A DNA stretch of 29,381 bases from a virus. This document shows positions 13,434 to 20,825 of the stretch, piece after piece (the first letter of the stretch is position 1; every line of letters begins with the position of its first letter). The notes under the pieces are model-generated. The model was given only the letters and a program-made list of their open reading frames with translations. It was not told where the DNA came from and made no database searches. Both the position numbers and the translations under genes were made by a program. Location: IMG/VR virus record IMGVR_UViG_3300043395_002445, positions 1-29,381 of that record, one strand, 5' to 3'.

Positions 13434-13442
13434 TCATATAAT
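13414..13442 (+). promoter_or_regulatory. Sigma70 promoter
   Basis: TTGCCA (13414-13419), 17-bp spacer, TATAAT (13437-13442), ahead of the 13479 gene. It is embedded in the palindrome, so it may be repressed by a symmetrical binding protein or double as the end of the previous transcript. Confidence 0.85.
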
Positions 13443-13478
13443 CATCGGTGTAGCCGGATCATTTAAGGAGATTATATA

Positions 13479-13871
13479 ATGGGTTTAGATATGTTTGTTT
13501 GGCGTGTCGCTGCCAATGATGCCATTGATGACCTGACCATTCGCTCAGAGGAAGATGGTCGTGAGCGTGAATTGGAAGAATTGTATTACTGGCGTAAACA
13601 CCACGACCTGCATGGTTGGATGGAAAAGTTGTATCGCAACAAAGGTGGCACAGCACAATCATTTAATTGTGTGCCCGTTCGGTTGCATCCGCATGATTTG
13701 GATGCCTTACAGTTTGACCTATTGAATAATTCATTGCCTGAAACAACTGGTTTCTTTTTTGGTGATAATCCACCAGATGATGAATCGCTGAGCAATGATT
13801 TGAAATTCATTCAAGCTGCTCGTGATGCCATTGCAGCAGGCGATGCTGTTTATTATGATTCATGGTGGTAA
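13479..13871 (+). CDS. MGLDM-type conserved phage/prophage protein, 130 aa
   Basis: AAGGAG lies upstream. The MGLDMFVWRV start, EELYYWRKHHDLHGWMEKL, PETTGFFFGDNPPDDE and ending YYDSWW follow a common phage and prophage family (MGLDMYL... YWRK...H.W...TGFFFG...YY.SWW). Function unknown. The conserved Trp/His/Phe residues suggest a folded binding domain. I recall this pattern; no search was run. Confidence 0.8.
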   Translation: MGLDMFVWRVAANDAIDDLTIRSEEDGRERELEELYYWRKHHDLHGWMEKLYRNKGGTAQSFNCVPVRLHPHDLDALQFDLLNNSLPETTGFFFGDNPPDDESLSNDLKFIQAARDAIAAGDAVYYDSWW

Positions 13872-13872
13872 T

Positions 13873-14100
13873 ATGATTGATATTGAAGAATTGGACGAAT
13901 ACCAATTGGAACGATTGGCATATGCTGAAGGTTTTGATGATGGTGAAAAAGGCGACAATTATAATCCATATGATTATGATTTGAAACCTGAACAATGGCG
14001 AGCATATGAAAACGGTTATATTCAAGGCGTTATGGCAGGATATGATGATGGTCAACCTGATGAAGCGCAAGAATGGCACGATTTTGATCCAGATTGTTAA
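13873..14100 (+). CDS. Acidic Tyr/Asp-rich protein, 75 aa
   Basis: ATG 13873 directly follows the previous stop (GGTGG nearby) and is chosen over an in-frame ATG at 13822 inside the previous gene. The product is very acidic: EELDEYQLERLAYAEGFDDGEKGD and AGYDDGQPDEAQEWHDFDPDC, with a YENGYIQGVMAGYDDG segment. A DNA mimic is conceivable but unproven. Confidence 0.65.
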   Translation: MIDIEELDEYQLERLAYAEGFDDGEKGDNYNPYDYDLKPEQWRAYENGYIQGVMAGYDDGQPDEAQEWHDFDPDC

Positions 14101-14117
14101 CCCACAAAGGAACCAAC

Positions 14118-14324
14118 ATGAATTATGAATTAGAACTTTCGTATGCACAGGATTTTGTCTTAGAATCCGCTCTCCGTTTCCTGAACGGTCAACCTTGGGT
14201 CATGGACAAGACCGTGCAGCGCCTATGTGACGCTGATGGACTCGATCCTGACCTGTTGGAACTCGCTCTGGCAGTCTTATTTGGACCTGCTGTAGTGTTT
14301 GTGGCGACTGGACGGACCGTATAA
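14118..14324 (+). CDS. Small hydrophobic-ended protein, 68 aa
   Basis: ATG 14118 has AAAGGA eight bases upstream; the longer frame from 14094 has none. MNYELELSYAQDFVLESALRFLNGQ..., with a C-terminal LLELALAVLFGPAVVFVAT stretch that is hydrophobic and might be an amphipathic or short membrane segment. Unknown. Confidence 0.6.
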   Translation: MNYELELSYAQDFVLESALRFLNGQPWVMDKTVQRLCDADGLDPDLLELALAVLFGPAVVFVATGRTV

Positions 14325-14329
14325 TAGTT

Positions 14330-14342
14330 GACCAAATTGGTC
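14330..14342. repeat. 13-bp palindrome upstream of early promoter
   Basis: GACCAAATTGGTC, a perfect palindrome around a central A, 18 bases upstream of the -35 at 14361. Could be an operator or a short terminator stem. Confidence 0.5.
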
Positions 14343-14360
14343 GAGAACTAAAGTATTAGG

Positions 14361-14388
14361 TTGCCATTACTACCAAAACCTGTATAAT
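14361..14388 (+). promoter_or_regulatory. Early promoter, repeated module
   Basis: TTGCCA (14361-14366), 16-bp spacer, TATAAT (14383-14388), preceded by ACTAAAGTATTAGG as at 8719, 9695 and 10859. Leader 29 bases to ATG 14418. Confidence 0.88.
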
Positions 14389-14417
14389 ACGCAGTATTGA
14401 TTGATTAGGAGTGATGA

Positions 14418-15296
14418 ATGATTGATGTGAAATTTGTGAATGGCAAGTATGTTGCTGTTATCAACGGCAAAACTGTGAAACGCTCCAAAAAAGAGCATAT
14501 GGATTATGTTATTCGCAAAGCAACTCAGGAATCTGCCGATTCGGCACCCGTCCAAGAATCACGCTTTACAATTAATGAGCGTTTTGGTTTTGTATCGGAT
14601 ATGGTTGCTATGTTGGCATCTGGCGCACAAGCATCCGTTGTTGTGACTGGTCCTGGTGGTCTTGGTAAATCTTATACTGTAACCAAAGCATTGGCAGATT
14701 GTGGAATGACCGATGTGTCATTGCTCGAGGATTTTGCTGTTGGCACGGTTCTCAAAACTGCTAAAACCTTCCGTGTCATCAAAGGTTATTCAACACCAAA
14801 GGGTCTATATCGCACCTTGTATGAAAACAAAGATGGCGTGATTGTATTTGATGATTGTGATTCCGTATTGAAGGATCCAGTATCATTGAACCTGCTCAAA
14901 GGTGCATTGGATTCCTATTCACGCCGTATCATTTCATGGCGTGCGGATATCCGTGATGAAGATTTGCCTACATCATTCGAATTCAAAGGTCGTGTGGTTT
15001 TCATTTCCAATCTATCATCATCCAATATTGACCAAGCAATTATCACCCGCTCGATGGCGGTTGATTTGTCCATGACCAACAAACAAAAAGTTGAACGCAT
15101 GAAGTTTCTGCTTGGTTCAGGTGAATTCATGCCTGAATTTGCCAAAGATATTAAGTCCGATGCTATGGATTTGATTGAACGCCTGCAAGACAAAGTTAAA
15201 GAGTTATCGCTCCGCACATTGATTCAGGTAACAAAAATCCGTAATAGTGCAGGTAAAAATTGGGCTAACTTGGCAGAATACACAATCTGTGGTTGA
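14418..15296 (+). CDS. P-loop AAA-type ATPase, 292 aa
   Basis: Walker A GPGGLGKS (residues 78-85) and Walker B VIVFDDCD (141-148), followed by a sensor-like VVFISNLSS and an arginine-rich region (ITRSMAVDL). The N-terminus (MIDVKFVNGKYVAVINGKTVKRSKKEH) is a short basic domain. The layout resembles phage ATP-binding proteins of unknown task and DnaC/IstB-type or AAA+ ATPases. No helicase motifs seen. A candidate remodeler of DNA or protein complexes. Confidence 0.8.
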   Translation: MIDVKFVNGKYVAVINGKTVKRSKKEHMDYVIRKATQESADSAPVQESRFTINERFGFVSDMVAMLASGAQASVVVTGPGGLGKSYTVTKALADCGMTDVSLLEDFAVGTVLKTAKTFRVIKGYSTPKGLYRTLYENKDGVIVFDDCDSVLKDPVSLNLLKGALDSYSRRIISWRADIRDEDLPTSFEFKGRVVFISNLSSSNIDQAIITRSMAVDLSMTNKQKVERMKFLLGSGEFMPEFAKDIKSDAMDLIERLQDKVKELSLRTLIQVTKIRNSAGKNWANLAEYTICG

Positions 15297-15298
15297 TT

Positions 15299-15448
15299 AT
15301 GTATCTGTTAATATTGTTAAATGTAATAATGTGCATTGTTTGTTGGAAGCAAGCTGACAATTATGAACCAGGTAGTTTATTTTGGTTATTGTTTATGTTT
15401 TGTTCTTCATGGAATGCCGTAGAAGTTCTTGATTTTTTAATGAGGTAA
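15299..15448 (+). CDS. Small membrane protein, 49 aa
   Basis: Starts two bases after the ATPase stop. Two hydrophobic stretches: YLLILLNVIMCIVCW (about 2-16) and SLFWLLFMFCSSW (about 26-38), separated by a short polar loop. Weak ribosome site; coupled translation is likely. Unknown. Confidence 0.6.
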   Translation: MYLLILLNVIMCIVCWKQADNYEPGSLFWLLFMFCSSWNAVEVLDFLMR

Positions 15449-15451
15449 TAT

Positions 15452-15670
15452 ATGAAAACTCCTGATTTGTTTATCACTGTTCTTGGTGCAATTGGTTTAT
15501 TGGCTATCTTCAGTTTCTTACTGAGTTGGCCAACTTATATGTTATGGAATGGTTGCTTGGTTGGTGCTGTCAACGGCGTTAATGAAGTTACTTGGTTGCA
15601 AGCATGGGGTTTAAACCTGTTGGTTGGTTTCATGTTTAAATCTGGCTTGAGCACAAGCAAAAAAGATTGA
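15452..15670 (+). CDS. Two-helix membrane protein, 72 aa
   Basis: GAGG precedes the ATG. MKTPDLFITVLGAIGLLAIFSFLLSWPTYMLWN and AWGLNLLVGFMFKSG give two predicted transmembrane helices. The pattern MKTPDLxITxLGAIGLL...WQAWGL...LF.S is a recurring small phage membrane protein of unknown role. The methyltransferase starts one base later. Confidence 0.7.
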   Translation: MKTPDLFITVLGAIGLLAIFSFLLSWPTYMLWNGCLVGAVNGVNEVTWLQAWGLNLLVGFMFKSGLSTSKKD

Positions 15671-15671
15671 C

Positions 15672-17234
15672 ATGGAATCGCAAGGCCACGGTGTGGCATT
15701 TGAAAATGATGTGATTAAATCAATCACAGGATTGAGCAAAGATGAATATCAATCCTTGTTGAATAACGCATACACCGCCAGCATGGACATTAAAAAGGAT
15801 GTCCATAGTGACCGCAATTATAGTATCAAGGCATCCAAAGATGGCCTTGGTATTGGTTGTGGAGATATTCTAAGATTTGTCCAACATTGTCGTGATGATG
15901 AATTCACAATCATTGTTGGTGCATGGAAACAATTAACAAAAGAAACCAAAGAATATTATGAAATTTATGAATTTGATATCACACCAAGTGATTATCAAAA
16001 ACTGTGGGGTGGAATCAATAAAGAACATTTAGAACCATTTGTTTTGTATGTTAAATCCATTCCTGAAGGCAAGAATGCTCAATTGGCCAATCGTGTATTG
16101 TGGAAAGATAAACGAAATGCCATTTATGATGCCTATGGCCAAGGCATAATGAGTATTGATGCCAAGATAGATAGTAAGAAACAACGCCGTGTTCAATGTG
16201 GTGTGAGCATCGTTGATTTGATTAATGCTGGTTTCAACTATCGGAAATATGTTGACAAATACCGTGATATTGTGTTACCATATAGGCAAGATAGTGAATC
16301 GAGAAAATTTAAGGACAAGGACTCAATGGCGGACAGAAAACTTACAGATATATTTGGTGTGCCACCAATTTCCGTTTTGGATATTAAACAGAAATATTGG
16401 AAAGATAAGAAGCGAGAGTGGTTGGCAATAGGCATACAAAGTGAATTGGGTCGTGGTGAGAACCTACTTGGTCATTCCAAATTGATGCAAAAGAAACACA
16501 ATGCAACTTCTGTATTTGATCCTGTATTGTGTGAAGCAATGTATAGTTGGTTCACCATGCAAGGTGATACAGTATTTGATCCGTTTGCCGGCGGCAGTGT
16601 GCGTGGTGTTGTTGCATCATTGATGAAGCGTGATTATGTTGGTGTTGATTTGCGTCCAGAACAAGTGCAACACAATCAAAAACAGGCAAATGATATTTGC
16701 AAATATAACACACCAACATGGTTGGTTGGTTCATCTGAAGATGTTACCATTGACCGTGAATATGATTTCTTCTTCACCTGTCCACCATACTATGATTTGG
16801 AAGTATATTCAGACAATGAAAAGGATTTGTCCAACCTTCCGCCGGATGAATTTGATAAGGTGTTTGAGAAAATAATTTCATTGTCGTTGAGCAAGTTGAA
16901 ACAAAACCGATTTGCTGCGATTGTTATTGGTGATGTTCGTGGTCAAGATGGATTCTATTTGAAGTTTCTATCCAAAACTATTGATGCGTTTGAAAAGAAT
17001 GGATGCCGTTATTACAACGATTTGATATTGTTACAAGAACCTGCCACTGCTGCAATGCGTTCATTTGGTTTTATGAACAAGTCAAGAAAGATTGCAAAGT
17101 GTCATCAAAATGTTTTGGTGTTTGTTAAAGGTGATGCAATTGAAGCAACGAAACGATTGCCTCAATTTTCTGATGAACAACAAGAATCGAATGAAACACA
17201 AGATGCAAATTCATTAGAAACTTTTTTTGAATGA
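15672..17234 (+). CDS. DNA methyltransferase with large N-terminal extension
   Basis: 520 aa. The C-terminal part has AdoMet motif I DPFAGGSVRG (residues 303-312), then VGVDLRPEQ, and a catalytic TCPPYYD (369-375), the N6-adenine/N4-cytosine (PPY) signature, with Cys replacing the usual D/N/S. The first ~250 residues are extra: FENDVIKSITGLS, then HSDRNYSIKASK (about 45-56) and GCGDILRFVQH, resembling a PD-(D/E)xK-like nuclease or a target-recognition domain. A restriction-modification fusion, or a self-protecting methylase, is possible. The C-terminal tail is acidic and Gln/Glu-rich. Confidence 0.8.
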   Translation: MESQGHGVAFENDVIKSITGLSKDEYQSLLNNAYTASMDIKKDVHSDRNYSIKASKDGLGIGCGDILRFVQHCRDDEFTIIVGAWKQLTKETKEYYEIYEFDITPSDYQKLWGGINKEHLEPFVLYVKSIPEGKNAQLANRVLWKDKRNAIYDAYGQGIMSIDAKIDSKKQRRVQCGVSIVDLINAGFNYRKYVDKYRDIVLPYRQDSESRKFKDKDSMADRKLTDIFGVPPISVLDIKQKYWKDKKREWLAIGIQSELGRGENLLGHSKLMQKKHNATSVFDPVLCEAMYSWFTMQGDTVFDPFAGGSVRGVVASLMKRDYVGVDLRPEQVQHNQKQANDICKYNTPTWLVGSSEDVTIDREYDFFFTCPPYYDLEVYSDNEKDLSNLPPDEFDKVFEKIISLSLSKLKQNRFAAIVIGDVRGQDGFYLKFLSKTIDAFEKNGCRYYNDLILLQEPATAAMRSFGFMNKSRKIAKCHQNVLVFVKGDAIEATKRLPQFSDEQQESNETQDANSLETFFE

Positions 17235-17235
17235 T

Positions 17236-17337
17236 ATGGATCCTTGGAAATTTAGAAAATGGTGTTTAGGTAGAATGTGCTTTCAATTGAAATGTGCATG
17301 GATTTATTTTGTTTGGTCTATAAGGGGAAAGAAATGA
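17236..17337 (+). CDS. Short basic/aromatic protein, 33 aa
   Basis: Overlaps the next start by four bases (ATGA) and follows the methyltransferase stop. MDPWKFRKWCLGRMCFQLKCAWIYFVWSIRGKK: basic ends with a Trp/Cys-rich hydrophobic centre, perhaps membrane-active. No clear ribosome site; support is from nesting only. Confidence 0.4.
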   Translation: MDPWKFRKWCLGRMCFQLKCAWIYFVWSIRGKK

Positions 17338-17576
17338 GTGGTTGGCGCAAACGTCAAATTTCGGACAAATATGATTATGATACAATCAAAGCTGAGTGTG
17401 ATAACATGCTGAAAGCAATGATTGGTTCGGATGAATTTGTAAAACAATGGTGGAATTCCTCCAATATGGCCTTTGAACTGAAAACTCCACAAGAACTATT
17501 TGAATCTGGTCGTGATGGACAATCAGAGGTTTATTCTTATTTGTCACACCATGCGTATGGTGGAGAATATAGTTAA
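17334..17576 (+). CDS. DUF2384/MbcA-ParS-Xre-type small protein
   Basis: 80 aa; ATG 17334 is preceded by AAGGGG, so the longer frame from 17277 is not chosen. The C-terminal part (WWNSSNMAFELKTPQELFESGRDGQSEVYSYLSHHAYGG) follows the antitoxin-like toxin-binding domain pattern (W..xN.AF...TP.ELF.sG....V..YL...yG). No adjacent toxin is visible, so it may act alone or neutralise a host toxin. Overlaps the next gene at TAATG. Confidence 0.7.
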   Translation: MSGWRKRQISDKYDYDTIKAECDNMLKAMIGSDEFVKQWWNSSNMAFELKTPQELFESGRDGQSEVYSYLSHHAYGGEYS

Positions 17577-17794
17577 TGCGTTGGAAAGATAAACCAATTC
17601 CCAAAATAGGCGACATAAGGGAACGATTCCCCTTCGCTTGGACACCCACCAGAGCAGGTGACTACACCGTATGGTTGGAACGATATTGGGTTAAGGAACA
17701 ATTGTCCCATGTGGTTGCGTTTGATGAGGGTTTTGTATACCCAGTCCAACAATGGGTGGAGATTGACCGTAACACTGCCATGTATTACTACTAA
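17576..17794 (+). CDS. Hypothetical phage protein, 72 aa
   Basis: MRWKDKPIPKIGDIRERFPFAWTPTRAGDYTVWLERYWVKEQL: Pro- and aromatic-rich, with a GDIRER...FAW.PT...VWLE pattern that recurs in phage small proteins. Unknown. Last of its operon before the 17825 promoter. Confidence 0.65.
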   Translation: MRWKDKPIPKIGDIRERFPFAWTPTRAGDYTVWLERYWVKEQLSHVVAFDEGFVYPVQQWVEIDRNTAMYYY

Positions 17795-17824
17795 AGTATT
17801 ACTGTTGTATTCCTGCAACAATGG

Positions 17825-17853
17825 TTGCCAAATGTCACAAAGTTTGGTATAAT
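17825..17853 (+). promoter_or_regulatory. Promoter for rIIA-rIIB-SPFH
   Basis: TTGCCA (17825-17830), 17-bp spacer, TATAAT (17848-17853). AAGTATTAC (17794-17802) and a TGTTG/CAACA repeat lie upstream. Leader about 33 bases to ATG 17887. Confidence 0.88.
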
Positions 17854-17886
17854 AGAGTCTTGATTTGATTGATAAAAGGTTTTGTA

Positions 17887-20046
17887 ATGATTCTGAATAA
17901 TGCACCTCAGGCAGAAGCAGTATTGTCTAATGTTGGTGAAATCGGTGAATTCCGTATCCGCAATTCTGCTAAGGCATTTAATATTCTATCTTCTGGTTTG
18001 TATGCCAATAAGATTAAAGCAATTATTCGTGAATTGTCGTGCAATGCGATTGATTCACACACTGCTGCAGGTACAGATAAACCATTTCAAGTCCATATTC
18101 CAACACAATTGGAACCTTGGTTTTCTATTCGTGATTTTGGAACAGGATTGAACCATGAGCAAGTATCTAACATTTATACAACATACTTTGAGAGCACTAA
18201 AACAGAGTCCAATGCCTTTATCGGGGCGTTGGGTCTTGGTAGCAAGTCTCCTTTTAGTTATACTGATAATTTTACAGTAACAGCCATTAAAGATGGTCAC
18301 AAAGGCATTTACTCTGCTTTTATTAATGACCAAGGTGTGCCTTCTATTGCACTGATGAGTGAAGAAGATACAACCGAACCAAATGGTGTTGAGGTAAAAT
18401 TCTCCGTCAATGACCGTTACGACTTCCACAAGTTTGAAGAAGAAGCTCGTTCCGTTTACAAATGGTTCAATGTTCAACCTGAAATCACAGGTGCATCCGT
18501 AATTGTAAGCAAAATGACTTATGATTCGGAGAATATTATTCCTGGTGTTCATTCGTCAGAACAACTCCGCCGCTCTATGGCTGTGATGGGTAACATTGCA
18601 TATCCAATTGAAGTGCCTCAAGCAGAAAATTCACTTGAAGGCCTGCATAAATTGTTGAATTGTGGTCTTGTGATGGAGTTTGGAATTGGTGAGTTGGATT
18701 TCCAAGCAAGTCGTGAAGGTTTGTCCTATATTCCATTGACTGTGGATTCCATTCGTAACAAACTGAAACAACTTAACAATTCATTGACCGATGTATTGGC
18801 CAAAGAAGCAAATGAAATTGATTGTGCTTGGTCTCGTTCACAATTTTTGAACAAACGCAAACGCAGCGATTTGTGGCAAAGTTCTGTTGTTCAGTATGTT
18901 AACAATACTGGTTTCAATTTGTGTGATGCACAAGACCGTTATTCAGGTGAATATTCAATCCAAATTCCTTCTAGTGCATTTGCTGATTTGAATATTTGCA
19001 TCCGTTCGTTCTATGCTGAAACAAATCGTCCATGCAGAACAAATAAACCAACAACAATATATGTTAATGGAACCGCAGGTCGTCAAGCAGTGGAACATTG
19101 GACTGTGCCTGTTTCTGACCGCACACATTTTGTTGTGAATGATTTGAAAGTTGGTGCTACAGAGCGTGCTAAGTATCATTACCGCAAGTCAACAATAACT
19201 CGTTGGCATGATGTTGTTTTTGTCTTGGAGAAAATTGACAAAACAAAACCAATGAAATTGGATGAATTCTTCCAAATGATGGAAAATCCACCAATGGCAC
19301 AACGATTGATGGCTTCCAGTTTGGATGAAAAGCCTCGTGCTGCAAGTAAAGGAATTGGTCGAAATGTAACCATCCTTCAACTTGAAGAGCGTGGCGGCAA
19401 CCGTAGTCATTCTGCTTCACATGATTTTGTATGGCGTGCAGGTGGCACATTGGATCAATTTGATGACAAGAAAACATACTATTATATTCCGTTGAAAGGC
19501 TTTGCTGTTCAATGGGATAAATTGACTGCAAATTTTTCCGTCAGTGAATTGTATTCTTTGTTGAAACGAACTCAAGTGGCAGAATTTAATGTGCCAGTAT
19601 ATGGTGTTCGTAAAACCGACATTGAAGCCATCAAGAAAAAGAAAAATTGGAAACCTTTTGATGGACATATATACGACACCTTGACCAATCTTACCACTAA
19701 AATTGGTATGGCTATGGTGATGGAAAGACTTGACAGGCAAGCCATTTTCGATTACAATATCCAAGAATTGTGTGATGGTATTGTATTGCAGAATAGTCCT
19801 GCCAAAGTCAGTTTGCAAAACTTTGCTGGACTTCCTAAAATGTCAGGTATTTCATGGTTGAGAATGTTAATGTCTCGTTTGAAAATGGAACCAACCGTGA
19901 ATGTTGATGCCTTGGTTGATGATTATAAAGGCAAATTGCGAAATTTGCACAATCGTTATCCTTTGGTGAGTAAATTAAGTTCCTATGCAGAGGAAGTTGA
20001 TGTGTGTGAGTATATTAATTTGATTGATAAAGTGAAAGGTGTTTAA
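17887..20046 (+). CDS. rIIA: rIIA-like GHKL ATPase
   Basis: 719 aa, close to T4 rIIA (725 aa). ATG 17887 with AAGG seven bases upstream; a TTG at 17869 is rejected. GHKL ATPase motifs: ELSCNAIDSH (residues 49-58, N box), DFGTGL (83-88, G1) and GALGLGSKSP (113-122, G2). In T4, rIIA and rIIB are membrane-associated early proteins that allow growth on lambda lysogens (Rex exclusion); biochemical activity is unsettled. The rIIB homologue starts eight bases after this gene... its ATG overlaps the region of the stop, so they are co-translated. Confidence 0.93.
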   Translation: MILNNAPQAEAVLSNVGEIGEFRIRNSAKAFNILSSGLYANKIKAIIRELSCNAIDSHTAAGTDKPFQVHIPTQLEPWFSIRDFGTGLNHEQVSNIYTTYFESTKTESNAFIGALGLGSKSPFSYTDNFTVTAIKDGHKGIYSAFINDQGVPSIALMSEEDTTEPNGVEVKFSVNDRYDFHKFEEEARSVYKWFNVQPEITGASVIVSKMTYDSENIIPGVHSSEQLRRSMAVMGNIAYPIEVPQAENSLEGLHKLLNCGLVMEFGIGELDFQASREGLSYIPLTVDSIRNKLKQLNNSLTDVLAKEANEIDCAWSRSQFLNKRKRSDLWQSSVVQYVNNTGFNLCDAQDRYSGEYSIQIPSSAFADLNICIRSFYAETNRPCRTNKPTTIYVNGTAGRQAVEHWTVPVSDRTHFVVNDLKVGATERAKYHYRKSTITRWHDVVFVLEKIDKTKPMKLDEFFQMMENPPMAQRLMASSLDEKPRAASKGIGRNVTILQLEERGGNRSHSASHDFVWRAGGTLDQFDDKKTYYYIPLKGFAVQWDKLTANFSVSELYSLLKRTQVAEFNVPVYGVRKTDIEAIKKKKNWKPFDGHIYDTLTNLTTKIGMAMVMERLDRQAIFDYNIQELCDGIVLQNSPAKVSLQNFAGLPKMSGISWLRMLMSRLKMEPTVNVDALVDDYKGKLRNLHNRYPLVSKLSSYAEEVDVCEYINLIDKVKGV

Positions 20047-20047
20047 A

Positions 20048-20806
20048 ATGAGTTTCCCGTTTTTGATTCAAGGTTCTAATGTTGTGGTTGTTATTGATAA
20101 TAAACCACACACTATTTCCAAAACGCACATCACCTACCAAAAAGTAGTTGATGCTATTAAGGCAGAGGATTGGGATGCTGTCCGTGATGTGATTGATCCT
20201 AAGAAAGTTGTTTTGAATTATGGTCAAGGCAATATTGAAGTCCAAGGCGAGAAATTGTTTTGGAAGGGCACAGAGATGCATGGTGCCATTGTCAAACGCA
20301 TGGTGCAAATGTTGCAAGATGGTTTCCCTATCAATCCATTGGTGTTGTTCATGGAAAACATGATGCAAAACCCATCGTATCGTTCAGTAAATGAATTGTA
20401 TGGTTTCTTGGAAAAGAATAACCTGCCAATTACACCTGATGGTCATTTCTTGGCATACAAAAAAGTCCGTGATGACTACAAGGATGTTTACTCTGGTAAG
20501 TTTGACAACTCTGTTGGTCAAATCGTGGAGATGGAACGCAACCAAGTTAATGATGACGCACGACAAACCTGCTCGGCTGGTTTGCACTTCTGTTCAGAAG
20601 GTTATCTTGGCCACTTTGGCGGTGCCCGTGTGATGATTCTTAAAATCAATCCTCGTGATGTTGTATCCATTCCAACCGATTATGACAATAGCAAGGGTCG
20701 TGCCTGCCGGTATGAAGTTGTTGGTGAAGTTGGTGTTGAACCAAAAGATGAGGTAGAATTTACCGCACCTGTGCAAGACAATGCTAACAGCTGGATGGAA
20801 CCTTAA
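20048..20806 (+). CDS. rIIB: rIIB-like protein
   Basis: 252 aa; ATG 20048 lies one base after the rIIA stop with AAAGGTG upstream. A GTG at 20039 would be a longer start inside rIIA. Conserved features: VVVVIDNKPHTISKTHITYQKVVDAIKAEDW, PLVLFMENMMQNPSYRSVNELYGFLE and HFLAYKKVRDDYKDVYSGKFDNSVGQIVEMER, ending CSAGLHFCSEGYLG...RACRYEVVGEV, a typical rIIB core. T4 rIIB is about 312 aa, so this copy is somewhat shorter. Confidence 0.93.
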   Translation: MSFPFLIQGSNVVVVIDNKPHTISKTHITYQKVVDAIKAEDWDAVRDVIDPKKVVLNYGQGNIEVQGEKLFWKGTEMHGAIVKRMVQMLQDGFPINPLVLFMENMMQNPSYRSVNELYGFLEKNNLPITPDGHFLAYKKVRDDYKDVYSGKFDNSVGQIVEMERNQVNDDARQTCSAGLHFCSEGYLGHFGGARVMILKINPRDVVSIPTDYDNSKGRACRYEVVGEVGVEPKDEVEFTAPVQDNANSWMEP

Positions 20807-20825
20807 TTAATTATTGGAGAATTTT

